64,000 nucleotides of DNA, taken from Rhodopseudomonas pseudopalustris (GTDB lineage Bacteria; Pseudomonadota; Alphaproteobacteria; Rhizobiales; Xanthobacteraceae). Each line of letters opens with the position of its first letter. Within the stretch, counting starts at the first letter, position 1. A program made the position numbers and the translations under genes. Positions 16,211 to 26,304 of this stretch are shown in pieces. The notes beneath the pieces are model-generated. The model made no database searches, was not told the DNA's origin, and saw nothing but the letters and a program-made list of their open reading frames with translations. The stretch is taken from contig NZ_FODT01000009.1 in assembly GCF_900110435.1 (NCBI RefSeq), positions 148,075 through 212,074 of the forward strand, read 5' to 3'.

Positions 16211-16486
16211 ATGGGTCAGAGCGAGCCTTTGGAGATCAGGAAGACCATCCGGCGGCACCAACTGCGCGAGATGGTGCCCCTGGCTGACAGCACAATCTAC
16301 GAGATGGAGCAGCGCGGCGAATTCCCACGCCGCTTCGCGCTGTCGCCGCGCTGCATCGTCTGGGACCTCGCCGAGGTCCACGCCTGGTTGCTGGCGCGGC
16401 GCGCGAAGCCAATCCCTCGCGCACAGCATCCCGATGTCACCAAGCGCAAGTCCCGCCCAGTCAAAGGGCAGGATCGAGCGCGATAG
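16211..16486 (+). CDS. AlpA-family excisionase/regulator
   Basis: A 91-residue MerR-like HTH protein from the ATG at 16211, which has a GAGGAG site at suitable distance; an upstream start at 16031 would add 60 unrelated residues. The AlpA signature is clear (MVPLADSTIYEMEQRGEFPR and WDLAEVHAWLLAR). AlpA proteins activate integrase genes or serve as recombination directionality factors. The gene converges on the integrase with a 26-bp coding overlap, so the two may influence each other's expression. Confidence 0.87.
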   Translation: MGQSEPLEIRKTIRRHQLREMVPLADSTIYEMEQRGEFPRRFALSPRCIVWDLAEVHAWLLARRAKPIPRAQHPDVTKRKSRPVKGQDRAR

Positions 16487-17717
16487 ACGGCATGATTGTC
16501 GGCAGCAGCGTCGGAACATACTTCCGCCCCTCGACCCAGGCATCGACGGTGTCGGCCCATTCCTGCATCATGTGGCGACGCTGAACCTCGTATTCGGCCT
16601 TGTTGTAGACGCCGCGTGATGAACGCCCGTCCTCGTGCGCCAGGCACTTTTCGATCCAGTCGCGGTTGAAGCCCAGCTCATTGAGGAGCGTCGAGCCCGT
16701 GCGGCGCAGGTCATGCACGGTGAACGGCTCCAGCGGCAGCCCCTCCTTCTTGGCCTGTTCGACGACAGCGTAAGTGACCCGGTTGAAGGTCGCCCGCGAC
16801 ATCGGCGCATCCGCATCGTAGCGGGAAGGCAGCAGATACCGGGAATTACCGGCGCAGGTCTTGAGCGCGATCATGATGTCGAGGGTCTGCCGGCACAGGT
16901 AGACGTTGTGCGGCTTCGATCGCTTCATGCGCTCCTTCGGGATCGTCCAGACGGCGTTTTCGAAATCGACTTCATCCCAGACCGCGTCCTGCAGTTCGCT
17001 CTTCCGGACCATGGTGAGGAGGTAGAGCTTCATGCCGAGCCGGATCGTCGGCAGCGTCGCGACATGCTCCAGTTGCTTGAGCATGATGCGGATCTCGGTC
17101 GGCGAAAGCGCCCGGTCCTTGGGCGTGAACGTGGCAATCGAAGCCGGACCAACGTCATCGGCCGGGTTCGCGACCTTCTCGCCGTGGAGGATGGCGAAGG
17201 CGTAGATCTGCTTCAGGATATCCCGCACATGGATGGCCGTCGCGGGCGCGCCCCGTTCCACGATCTTGGCGCAGTGGGCGCGCAGGTCATCAGGCGTGAT
17301 TTCGGTCAGCAAACGGTTCTGCCAGACCGGCTTGAGTTCACGCTCGAATATGGCGCGGCGCATGGCGCGCGTACTGTCCGCCATGGGCGCGCCCGTCAGC
17401 CACTTCTCGCCGAACTCGCCGAAGCTCTTGGCCTCCTTGATCCGGCGCTTCTCCCGCTGCTTCTCGATGGCGGGGGACTGCCCCTCGGCAATCATGCGTT
17501 TCGCGTCCAGGCACAATTCCCGCGCCCGGGCGAGCGAGATCCCATCTCGGGCGTACTTGCCGAGATGGACGGTCTCCCGCCTGCCGTTCAGCCGATAGTC
17601 GAGCCTGAACGAGATGCCGCCTGTCGGCGCGACACGCACATACATGCCGTCACGATCGGTCACCTTGTACATTTTGGCTTTTGGTTTCAGGCACTTGAGT
17701 GCCGCATCCGTCAACAT
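16461..17717 (-). CDS. Tyrosine recombinase (P4-type integrase) of the element
   Basis: A 418-residue integrase with the N-terminal DUF4102 arm-binding domain (MLTDAALKCLKPKAKMYKVT), SAM-like core-binding domain and C-terminal catalytic domain. Catalytic residues visible: Arg238 (TMVRKSEL), His335 and Arg338 (VHDLRRTG) and Tyr371 (RGVYNKAEY). It should catalyse site-specific integration and excision of the element. The start faces the 3' end of guaA 294 bp away, the arrangement of guaA-integrating islands. The gene is intact. It is the right-end marker of the element. Confidence 0.93.
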   Translation of the reverse strand: MLTDAALKCLKPKAKMYKVTDRDGMYVRVAPTGGISFRLDYRLNGRRETVHLGKYARDGISLARARELCLDAKRMIAEGQSPAIEKQREKRRIKEAKSFGEFGEKWLTGAPMADSTRAMRRAIFERELKPVWQNRLLTEITPDDLRAHCAKIVERGAPATAIHVRDILKQIYAFAILHGEKVANPADDVGPASIATFTPKDRALSPTEIRIMLKQLEHVATLPTIRLGMKLYLLTMVRKSELQDAVWDEVDFENAVWTIPKERMKRSKPHNVYLCRQTLDIMIALKTCAGNSRYLLPSRYDADAPMSRATFNRVTYAVVEQAKKEGLPLEPFTVHDLRRTGSTLLNELGFNRDWIEKCLAHEDGRSSRGVYNKAEYEVQRRHMMQEWADTVDAWVEGRKYVPTLLPTIMPSIALDPAL

Positions 17718-17734
17718 TCTGGGCCTCCTCGCGG

Positions 17735-17847
17735 AAAAGTACCGTCACGCGGTTTTTGAAGGCTTTTGACGGGAATATCTGTTTATGTTCAGCGTGTTAG
17801 GCTGAAAAAAGTACCGTCATTAGCCTCGGTCGCTATGACGGTACTTT
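17735..17847. repeat. Thirteen-base repeat set between integrase and guaA
   Basis: AAAAGTACCGTCA occurs at 17735-17747 and again at 17807-17819 (72 bp apart). The second copy forms with 17835-17847 a perfect 13-bp inverted repeat (AAAGTACCGTCAT / ATGACGGTACTTT) around a 14-base loop. A further direct repeat TAGCCTCGG lies at 17820-17828 and 17992-18000. The set lies in the integrase leader next to the attachment site, where arm-type integrase or excisionase sites, or integrase autoregulation, are expected. Confidence 0.65.
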
Positions 17848-17991
17848 CGATTTTCCGGATGATCAACGGGGGCAGGGTCCGTCAGCGGGCACGACAGACG
17901 CGTTTGATGCCCACCGATAGCTCTCGATAGGTCTCGGCTGAAATATTTTTGTTTTTCAGGTGGTTACGTCGTATTCTGGCGTAGTTTCGGA

Positions 17992-18035
17992 TAGCCTCGG
18001 ATGGGCAAAAATTATTCCCACTCGATCGTCCCCGG
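17992..18035. other. Probable attachment site at the guaA 3' end
   Basis: Junction between element and chromosome. Integrases placed this way recombine within the last codons of guaA and restore them, so the crossover should lie in roughly 18,003-18,035 around the codons for Gly-Thr-Ile-Glu-Trp-Glu and the stop. The matching second copy lies outside the window, so exact limits cannot be set. Confidence 0.5.
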
Positions 18036-19619
18036 CGGCTTGCTCGTGATGTCGTAGACTACGCGGTTGACGCCCTTGACCTCGTTGATGATGCGGGTGG
18101 CGGTGGCGCCGAGGAAGTTCATGTCGAAGGCGTAGAAGTCGGCGGTCATGCCGTCGGTCGAGGTCACGGCGCGCAGCCCGACGACGTATTCGTAGGTGCG
18201 GCCGTCGCCCATCACGCCGACGGTCTTCACCGGCAGCAGCACCGCGAACGCCTGCCAGATCGTGTCGTACAGACCGGCCTTGCGGATCTGATCGATATAG
18301 ATCGCGTCGGCGTTGCGCAGAATCTCCAGCTTTTCCGAGGTGATCTCGCCGGGGCAGCGGATCGCCAGCCCGGGACCCGGGAACGGATGGCGGCCGACGA
18401 ACACGTCCGGCAGGCCGAGCTCGCGGCCGAGCGCGCGGACCTCGTCCTTGAACAATTCGCGCAAGGGTTCGACCAGCTTCATGTTCATGCGTTCGGGCAG
18501 ACCGCCGACATTGTGGTGCGACTTGATCGTCACCGAAGGCCCGCCGGTGAACGACACGCTCTCGATCACGTCGGGATACAGCGTGCCCTGCGCCAGAAAA
18601 TCCGCGCCGCCGACCACCTTGGCCTCGGCGTCGAACACGTCGATGAACAATTTGCCGATGATCTTGCGCTTCTGCTCCGGGTCGGTGACGCCTTTGAGCG
18701 CGCCGAGGAACGTATCAGCCGCGTCCACATGCACCAGCGGGATGTTGTAGTGGTGGCGGAACAGGTCGACGACGGACTTGCCCTCGTCCTTGCGCAGCAA
18801 CCCGTGATCGACGAACACGCAAGTGAGCTGATCGCCGATCGCCTCGTGGATCAGCACCGCGGCGACCGCCGAGTCGACGCCGCCGGACAGGCCGCAGATC
18901 ACCTTGCCCTGCCCGACCTGAGCGCGGATCTTCTCGACCGCCTCCTCGCGGAAGGCGCGCATCGTCCAGTCGCCGGTAAGGCCCGCCACCTTGCGGACGA
19001 AGTTGCGCAGGATTTTCGCGCCGTCCGGCGTATGCACCACCTCGGGATGAAACTGCATCGCGTAGAACTTGCGCGAATCGTCGGCGATCACCGCGATCGG
19101 CGAGCCCGCCGCCTTGGCGACGCCGCGGAAGCCCTCGGGCAGTTTGGTGACGCGGTCGCCGTGGCTCATCCAGACGTCGTACTGGCCGCCCTTCTGCCAG
19201 ACGCCGTCGAACAGCGCGCAGTCGTCGGTGATCTCGATCGTGGCGCGGCCGAATTCACGATGATGCCCGCCCTCGACGGTGCCGCCGAGCTGCGCCGCCA
19301 TGGTCTGCTCGCCGTAGCAGATGCCGAGCACCGGGACGCCGGCCTGAAGGATCGCCATCGGCGCCTTGGGCGCGTCGGCGTCCAGCACCGAGGCCGGCCC
19401 GCCGGACAGGATCACGGCCTTCGGCTTCATCTCGGCGAAGGCGGCTTCGGCCTTCTGGAACGGTACGATCTCGGAATAGACCCCCTCCTCGCGGACGCGG
19501 CGGGCGATCAATTGCGTGACCTGCGAGCCGAAATCGACGATCAGGATTTTTTCGTGGATCGCGGCGACGTGCGGCGAGGAATCGGCGGCGGAAGCGGAGA
19601 ATGTGCTGGGGGCTGTCAT
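18012..19619 (-). CDS. guaA: GMP synthase (glutamine-hydrolysing)
   Basis: Converts XMP to GMP with glutamine and ATP. Starting at 19619 (535 residues) avoids a 28-residue non-conserved extension. Class I glutamine amidotransferase domain with nucleophile Cys101 ([11 protein letters not shown]) and His/Glu in [13 protein letters not shown]-pyrophosphatase P-loop [13 protein letters not shown]-terminal dimerisation domain ending GTIEWE. The 3' end is the insertion target of the conjugative element, and the reading frame is preserved. guaB lies 4 kb away on the same strand. Confidence 0.97.
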   Translation of the reverse strand: MTAPSTFSASAADSSPHVAAIHEKILIVDFGSQVTQLIARRVREEGVYSEIVPFQKAEAAFAEMKPKAVILSGGPASVLDADAPKAPMAILQAGVPVLGICYGEQTMAAQLGGTVEGGHHREFGRATIEITDDCALFDGVWQKGGQYDVWMSHGDRVTKLPEGFRGVAKAAGSPIAVIADDSRKFYAMQFHPEVVHTPDGAKILRNFVRKVAGLTGDWTMRAFREEAVEKIRAQVGQGKVICGLSGGVDSAVAAVLIHEAIGDQLTCVFVDHGLLRKDEGKSVVDLFRHHYNIPLVHVDAADTFLGALKGVTDPEQKRKIIGKLFIDVFDAEAKVVGGADFLAQGTLYPDVIESVSFTGGPSVTIKSHHNVGGLPERMNMKLVEPLRELFKDEVRALGRELGLPDVFVGRHPFPGPGLAIRCPGEITSEKLEILRNADAIYIDQIRKAGLYDTIWQAFAVLLPVKTVGVMGDGRTYEYVVGLRAVTSTDGMTADFYAFDMNFLGATATRIINEVKGVNRVVYDITSKPPGTIEWE

Positions 19620-19694
19620 GGGCAGCAGATACGCGACCGCAGCCCGGCTCGCAACCGGGAAAAACAGGCGCAGCGGCCGACATCCATTGCCAGC

Positions 19695-19836
19695 CTCGTT
19701 CACCCCGTCGTCCTGAGGCGCCGCCGCGAAGCGGCGGCCTCGACGGATGCTGGCCTGCGCCCCGAGCCCGCGACGCCGTCGCCCTTCGAGGCTCCAGCCG
19801 TGCGCAAGGCGCTCAGCGCTCTCCCCTCAAGGTGAC
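19695..19836. repeat. Intergenic palindromic repeat (R5 type)
   Basis: The gap between guaA and the methyltransferase gene holds GC-rich inverted segments (CCGCCGCGAAGCGGCGG near 19,722-19,738 and a CCTTCGAGG/CCTCAAGG pair). A related element lies between groES and groEL (58,300-58,425). No gene is supported here. Confidence 0.55.
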
Positions 19837-19841
19837 GGCTA

Positions 19842-21146
19842 TCAAGCGCCCGATTTGCGCAGCACGCTCACAAAGAACCCGTCGGTGCCGGTCCGCAGCG
19901 GGGTCATCAGCAGGCCCTCGGGCGTGGTCCGGGTGGCGGCCAGGAAATCCTCAGCCTTGTCCCACAACGCGGCGGCGACCTCGGCGGGCGGGGTCACGGC
20001 AAACTCCGGGTGGCCGGCGACGAAGGCCTTGACCTGCCCGCCATTCTCCGCCGGCAGCACCGAACAGGTGACATAGGCGATCCGCCCCCCCGGCTTCACC
20101 AAAGTGGCGGCCCGGGCCAGCACCTCGGCCTGGTCCTTCAGCCGGATTTCCAGCGCGCCCGGCCGCATCCGCCATTTCGCGTCCGGGTTGCGCCGCCAGG
20201 TGCCGGTGCCGGTGCACGGCGCGTCGACCAGCACCAGATCGGCGGAGGCGTGGATGTCGGCCAGCGGGTCGGCCGGCCCCTTCGGGGCGCGGATATCGCA
20301 ATTATGCACGCCGGCGCGCGACAGCCGCTCGTGGATCGGCGCGAGCTGGCGCTTGTCGGAGTCGGTCGCGATCAGCCGCCCCTTGCCCTGCATCATCGCC
20401 GCCAGCGCCAGGGTCTTGCCGCCGGCGCCGGCGCAGAGGTCGATCACCTGCTCGCCGGGCTTTGCGGCCGACAGCAGCGTCGCGAGCTGCGAGCCCTCGT
20501 CCTGGACCTCGACCGCACCCTTGATGAAGTCCTGCTCGGCCTGCACGCCCGGATTGCGGGCGTCGGCGCCGAGTTCGATCCGCAGCCCCAGCGGCGACCA
20601 CGGCGTCTCGCTGGCGCCGAGATGCGCCAACGACGCCAGAACCTTCTCCCGCTTCGCCCTCAGCGTATTGACCCGCAGATCGAGCGGCGCCCGGCTCGCC
20701 ATGGCGGTGGCCTCCGCCACGCGGTCGTCGCCGAACATTTCGATGAAGGCGCCGTCGAGCCATTCGGGATAATCGCCAGCGACGTGCGGCGGCGCGCCGT
20801 CCAGCGTGCGCCCGGACAAGGCGGCATGCTCGACGTCGGACAATGGCTGCGGCGAAAACCGGCCGCCGTCGCACAGCGCCGCGATCGCGTCAGGCGTCAT
20901 GGCGCGCTCGACCTTGAGCATCCCGAGGACGCGCGAGCGCGCGCTGTCGTCGTCCATGATGAAGGCGCTGGAGGCGCGGCGGCGCAGCACGTCCCAGACC
21001 AGGCCGGCGATCGCAGCACGATCGCCGGAGCCGGCGTAGCGATGCGCGGTCCCCCATTCCTTCAGGGCCTTGGCGGCGGGAATCCGCTGGCCGTCGATGG
21101 TGGCGATCAGGTCGATGGCTGCGGACAGCCGTGCGGCGGGGGTCAT
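19842..21146 (-). CDS. RsmB/NOP-family RNA m5C methyltransferase
   Basis: A 434-residue SAM-dependent RNA cytosine-5 methyltransferase: NusB-like N-terminal half, Rossmann SAM motif VIDLCAGAGGKTLALAAMM, the two catalytic Cys motifs VDAPCTGTGTWRRNPD and YVTCSVLPAENGGQV. Targets in the family are 16S rRNA (RsmB, C967) or related sites. Lies upstream of guaA on the same strand with 222 bp between, so co-transcription is possible but interrupted by a repeat. Confidence 0.9.
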   Translation of the reverse strand: MTPAARLSAAIDLIATIDGQRIPAAKALKEWGTAHRYAGSGDRAAIAGLVWDVLRRRASSAFIMDDDSARSRVLGMLKVERAMTPDAIAALCDGGRFSPQPLSDVEHAALSGRTLDGAPPHVAGDYPEWLDGAFIEMFGDDRVAEATAMASRAPLDLRVNTLRAKREKVLASLAHLGASETPWSPLGLRIELGADARNPGVQAEQDFIKGAVEVQDEGSQLATLLSAAKPGEQVIDLCAGAGGKTLALAAMMQGKGRLIATDSDKRQLAPIHERLSRAGVHNCDIRAPKGPADPLADIHASADLVLVDAPCTGTGTWRRNPDAKWRMRPGALEIRLKDQAEVLARAATLVKPGGRIAYVTCSVLPAENGGQVKAFVAGHPEFAVTPPAEVAAALWDKAEDFLAATRTTPEGLLMTPLRTGTDGFFVSVLRKSGA

Positions 21147-21178
21147 TCAGATCTTTCAGTTCGAGTAGCAATCAGCGG

Positions 21179-21601
21179 TCAGATCAGCAGCAGGATACGC
21201 AGGGCGAAGTAGATCCACATCGCCATCAGCACCAGCGCTCCTGCCAGCCACACCGGGCCGCGGCGCCGGATGTCGTTCGAGGTGACGAAGACGCCGGCAT
21301 GGGCGAAGCGCGCGACCACGAACACCCAGGACAGCAGCACCATCACCAGATCGACGTGCCGCAACGGCAGCGCCAGCGCAATCAGCAGATAGAACAGCAC
21401 CGGCAGCTCGAACTGGTTGCGCAAGCAATTGCCGAACTGGGTGACGCGGTCCGGCCACGCCTGCTGGCCGAGCGCGACGTCCCGCATTTTGGTCTGGCCG
21501 GAGGCGATTGCCTTGGTGCGGGCGGCGAAGGTGCCTAACATCAGCGCGAAGGTCAGCCCGATCAGGACGAACACCGGCAGCAGCACCATCTGGACCGACA
21601 T
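21179..21601 (-). CDS. MAPEG-family membrane protein
   Basis: A 140-residue integral membrane protein with four hydrophobic helices (LLPVFVLIGLTFALMLGTFA; LPVLFYLLIALAL; LVMVLLSWVFVVARFAHAG; LAGALVLMAMWIYFALRILL) and the MAPEG-like NQFELPVLFY motif. Family members are glutathione-dependent enzymes or lipid mediators' synthases in eukaryotes; bacterial function is unknown. The start at 21601 is chosen because the upstream part of the open frame is not membrane-like. Confidence 0.85.
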   Translation of the reverse strand: MSVQMVLLPVFVLIGLTFALMLGTFAARTKAIASGQTKMRDVALGQQAWPDRVTQFGNCLRNQFELPVLFYLLIALALPLRHVDLVMVLLSWVFVVARFAHAGVFVTSNDIRRRGPVWLAGALVLMAMWIYFALRILLLI

Positions 21602-21746
21602 GGCGGAGCCCTCCCCTGATTGGCCTGCTTCGCTATAGCGACCGCACCCCATCATGACAATCGATCGGCCGGTTTGAACCTGCATGGCTGCATCGGAGAC
21701 CCACGCCTGACGAGGTTCCGGTCCATTCGAGCCGAGTAACGGTGTC

Positions 21747-22436
21747 ATGTCGTATTTTTGGGCGGGTGTGACGGCTGTGATCGAGACGATGGGCGGCGGC
21801 GTCACCGCTGTCGTGAGCGCAGCCGTGCAGTTGTTCGGGCTGACCTCGGACGCCCCGGACGGCGCGGCCGGTCTCACAACCTCGGCATTGGCTGGCGCCG
21901 CCGCTGCGCTTGCTCTGGCGATCGCGCTCAAACTGTATTTCAGCCGCCGCGAGCGCACCACGCGCGACATCCTCAGGGATGGCGCGACGATCAGTGTCGT
22001 GATCGGGCTCGTTTGCTTCGTCGCCTACGACATGCGGCACGCGGCGCTGGACTATCTCGGTCTCAACGGTTCCAAACCCGCGGTGGAGTTCGAGATCCGG
22101 TTGCCCGCCTCGGCCTTCGCCGCGCTCGGCCGCGACGCCCAGATCGAGTTGCACACCGACCGCAACCAGACCATCGGCCGACTGCAGAGCACCGCCATGG
22201 TCGACGACGGCCATCCGGTGCTGCGCGGCTCGGTACCGATCGACTTCCGAACCGCAGATCGGATGGTGATCCTGAACCTGCCCGGCGAGGGCCAGCATCT
22301 GTTCAAACTGAGGCTCGCCGCCAACCCGAGCCGCACCGCGGTGTTCGGCCCGTGGCATCTCGCGGACCGCGTAACGTCGCCGAACAAGCCCGAGGCTCCG
22401 CGCGACGCCACCGCGATCCGCTATCGCGTGATGTAG
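21747..22436 (+). CDS. Conserved-looking membrane protein of unknown function
   Basis: A 229-residue protein not recognised as a named family. The N-terminal third has two or three hydrophobic segments (LAGAAAALALAIALKLYF; ATISVVIGLVCFVAYDM); the C-terminal part looks like a soluble beta-rich domain (PAVEFEIRLPASAFAALGRD; VLRGSVPIDFRTADRMVILN). The codon usage and lack of competing frames support coding. It is convergent with the oxidoreductase gene, ten bases apart. Confidence 0.7.
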   Translation: MSYFWAGVTAVIETMGGGVTAVVSAAVQLFGLTSDAPDGAAGLTTSALAGAAAALALAIALKLYFSRRERTTRDILRDGATISVVIGLVCFVAYDMRHAALDYLGLNGSKPAVEFEIRLPASAFAALGRDAQIELHTDRNQTIGRLQSTAMVDDGHPVLRGSVPIDFRTADRMVILNLPGEGQHLFKLRLAANPSRTAVFGPWHLADRVTSPNKPEAPRDATAIRYRVM

Positions 22437-22446
22437 CGGAACGCGG

Positions 22447-23472
22447 TTACGCGCGATCCGGCCCGATGCGAACGAGTTGCTTGCCGAAATTGGCGCCCTT
22501 CAGCAGGCCGATGAACGCTGACGGCGCGCTCTCGACGCCCTCGGTGACGAACTCGCGATACTTCACCTTGCCGTCGCGGACCCACTCCGACATATCCCGC
22601 AAGAACTCCTGACGCCGTCCCGCGAAATCGCTGACGATGAAGCCGCGGATGGTGAGCCGCTTGGTCAGCACATGACGCATCATCGCGCCCGCCCATTTCG
22701 GCGTCGGCGGCGCTTCGAAGGCGTTGTACTGCGCGATCAGGCCGCACACCGGAATGCGGGCGAAAGCGTTGAGCAACGGAAACACCGCCTCGAACACCTC
22801 GCCGCCGACATTCTCGAAATACACGTCGATCCCTTTCGGACACGCCGCCTTCAGCTTGGCGGCGAGGTCCGGATCGCGGTGGTCGAGGCAGTCATCGAAG
22901 CCGAGCTCGTTCTTGACGTAGTCGCATTTCGCCTTGCCGCCGGCGATGCCGACCGCGCGCGCGCCCTTGATTTTCGCGATCTGTCCGACCGCGGAGCCGA
23001 CCGCGCCGGAGGCCGCGGCGACCACGACGGTCTCGCCTTCCTTCGGCTGGCCGATGTCCAGCAGCCCGGTGTAGGCCGTCATGCCCGGCATCCCGAGCAC
23101 GCCCACTGCGGTCGAGATCGGCCCGAGCGACGGATCGATCTTGCGCAGCGGCTTCGGATCGGCGAGCGCGTGGGTCTGCCAGCCGGCATGCGCCAGGACG
23201 ATATCGCCCTTGGCGAAGCCCGGGCTGTTGGAATCGAGCACCTCGCAGACCGTGCCGCCTTCCATCACGCCGCCGACAGGCACCGGCTGGGCATAAGACG
23301 GTCCGTCGCTCATGCGGCCGCGCATATAAGGGTCGAGCGACAGCCAGATCGTGCGCAGCAGCACCTGCCCCTCGCCCGGCGCCGGCACGTCAAACTCCTC
23401 GAGACGGAAATTCGCCGCCGTCGGCTCCCCAGTCGGACGCGAGGCAAGAACGATACGCTGACCCTTGGACAT
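22447..23472 (-). CDS. NADP-dependent oxidoreductase, MDR superfamily (PTGR/CurA type)
   Basis: A 341-residue zinc-free medium-chain reductase of the leukotriene B4 12-hydroxydehydrogenase/CurA group: N-terminal GroES-like domain with LSLDPYMRGRM, NADPH-binding VVVAAASGAVGSAVGQIAK and VYFENVGGEVFEAV. Enzymes of this group reduce alpha,beta-unsaturated carbonyls. The gene stands alone; the 90-bp gap to the next gene holds an R1 repeat. Confidence 0.9.
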   Translation of the reverse strand: MSKGQRIVLASRPTGEPTAANFRLEEFDVPAPGEGQVLLRTIWLSLDPYMRGRMSDGPSYAQPVPVGGVMEGGTVCEVLDSNSPGFAKGDIVLAHAGWQTHALADPKPLRKIDPSLGPISTAVGVLGMPGMTAYTGLLDIGQPKEGETVVVAAASGAVGSAVGQIAKIKGARAVGIAGGKAKCDYVKNELGFDDCLDHRDPDLAAKLKAACPKGIDVYFENVGGEVFEAVFPLLNAFARIPVCGLIAQYNAFEAPPTPKWAGAMMRHVLTKRLTIRGFIVSDFAGRRQEFLRDMSEWVRDGKVKYREFVTEGVESAPSAFIGLLKGANFGKQLVRIGPDRA

Positions 23473-23609
23473 GCTGTTTCCTTGTTGTTGTTGGTTGTTG
23501 TTGATTGGGAACGATTGGCGCGACTTTAAGCGAGGCTATCGCATTCGCCAACTGCGGCGGGCATGATTCACGCCGGCGGCGCTTTGACGGCGCCGACCCA
23601 GTCCGCGTT

Positions 23610-23710
23610 CGTCATTCCGGGGCGCTCACGAGTGAGCGAACCCGGTATCTCTCTTGATAACAACTTCGGGATTCCGGTTTCGCGCGTTTCACGCGCGCCC
23701 CGCAATGACC
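23610..23710. repeat. R1 palindromic repeat
   Basis: About 100 bp beginning CGTCATTCCGG and ending with its complement CAATGAC, with internal CGGGATTCCGG. Same family as the elements at 40,179, 43,471, 45,504 and the terminal repeats at 60,994/61,396. This copy is partly degenerate. Confidence 0.75.
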
Positions 23711-23721
23711 GCCAATTCAGC

Positions 23722-25230
<1,509 letters not shown>

Positions 25231-25405
25231 TCAGCGGCCGGTTGCGCCGCGTTCAAACTCGGGAGACGGGAGCCGCGTTCGGCGCCACAGCAGCAGCGCC
25301 GTCGAATCGAGCCCGTCGGTAGGGTTGGCGGTGGTCGATAGCATGGCGGTATGACGAATCAAAGGGGCAAAGCCTGTCCGGCCCAATCCGCCCCCCAGAC
25401 ATTGC

Positions 25406-25546
25406 TCAACCGGCCGCGAGCGAGCCGAAAACCACGGGAACATCAGGGATTTCCACGATCGTGTCCCGGGCTGCGCGCAGCACCTGCCAGATTTGGCGTT
25501 GCGGCTCGGGCAGAACTTCGAGCTTGGGCTCAAAGGTCCTCAGCAT
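25406..25546 (-). pseudogene. Truncated AbiEii-like toxin remnant
   Basis: A 46-codon frame overlapping the end of the preceding gene by 7 bp, translating to MLRTFEPKLEVLPEPQRQIW and then ending after VVFGSLAAG. The beginning resembles the N-terminus typical of AbiEii/AbiGii nucleotidyltransferase toxins, but the expected GGTALAL(R)L nucleotidyltransferase motif never appears. I read this as the stump of a toxin gene whose body has been deleted. The resemblance is from memory of the family and needs a search. Confidence 0.5.
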
Positions 25547-25851
25547 CGAATGCTCTCTCGGGAGGCGTTTTCCGGCAATGCCCGCCCCGTCGCGCGCTGC
25601 AGGCGACCGCGCCAGAACTCCCACGACCGCGGGTCGATCCAACCGGGCTCGGCGCTCAGCATGGCGTCAGCCAGCGCGTCGGAGCCCAAATTCCGCTCGA
25701 GCTCGAGGCCTTCGGCGAAGGTTGCAAAGCTCATCGCCTGCGCCAACAGGCGCGCCTCGGAGCGCGGCACGGCTCCGATCGGCTCCCACCAGAAATACTT
25801 CCGTTCGAGATCGGAAGCCAGTTGAGGCGGAAGGCGCAAAGCGAGGGTCAT
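25540..25851 (-). CDS. Putative antitoxin left from an AbiEii-type pair
   Basis: A 103-residue protein (MTLALRLPPQLASDLERKYF; RSEARLLAQAMSFATFAEG; DPRSWEFWRGRLQRATGRAL) of the kind found immediately upstream of AbiEii-like toxins in alphaproteobacteria, where it is the presumed antitoxin. It overlaps the truncated toxin start by 7 bp. The frame is intact. If the toxin is indeed dead this is an orphan antitoxin that could still neutralise related toxins arriving on mobile DNA. Confidence 0.6.
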   Translation of the reverse strand: MTLALRLPPQLASDLERKYFWWEPIGAVPRSEARLLAQAMSFATFAEGLELERNLGSDALADAMLSAEPGWIDPRSWEFWRGRLQRATGRALPENASRESIRC

Positions 25852-25905
25852 CGAGCCGAATTATAGCACATCACCAAATCGGTTGCGAACCGCCTCGCTC
25901 GCCAC

Positions 25906-26154
25906 TCAGCGCCGGTAGGCCGGCGGCGCGCCGTGCTCGCGGATCGCCTCGACCACCTCGCGGTGCATCCGCTTTTCCCGCTCCATCCGGACCGCGATCA
26001 AAGCGTGCAGCGACGGCAGCAGCAGCAGCGGCTGGAAGATCAGGCCGAGAATGACGCAAACCACCAGCAGCACCAGATTGAACACGGCCGACAGCGGCTG
26101 GCCGTTGAGCAGCAGGCCGAGCGGCGGCAGGAAAGCGGCAAGCAGGTAGATCAT
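25906..26154 (-). CDS. YqaE/Pmp3-like small membrane protein
   Basis: An 82-residue protein starting at an ATG at 26154 behind a GAGGGAG site. Two hydrophobic helices with the Pmp3 pattern (LLAAFLPPLGLLLNGQPLSA; VLLVVCVILGLIFQPLLLL) followed by a charged cytoplasmic tail. Pmp3-like proteolipids affect membrane potential and stress tolerance in fungi and plants; the bacterial role is unclear. The open frame continues far upstream (to 27558) antisense to the exporter gene, which I regard as a shadow. Confidence 0.65.
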   Translation of the reverse strand: MIYLLAAFLPPLGLLLNGQPLSAVFNLVLLVVCVILGLIFQPLLLLPSLHALIAVRMEREKRMHREVVEAIREHGAPPAYRR

Positions 26155-26304
26155 CGGCGGAACTCCCTCAAGACGTGGGCTCCGGCAAAGGGCTTTCGGA
26201 TGCGCGCCGGTCACGCAAGATTTAGGTGCTGAGAGGCCGTCCGCAATAGCGGGAGCTGCGACCGGATGGTACACGCGGGGCTCCCGCCCCGGCCGAAATC
26301 CCGC

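Noticed and set aside
17718..18011. tRNA gene as attachment site of the element
   Set aside because: No tRNA-like cloverleaf or T-loop box is present; the guaA 3' end is the evident target.
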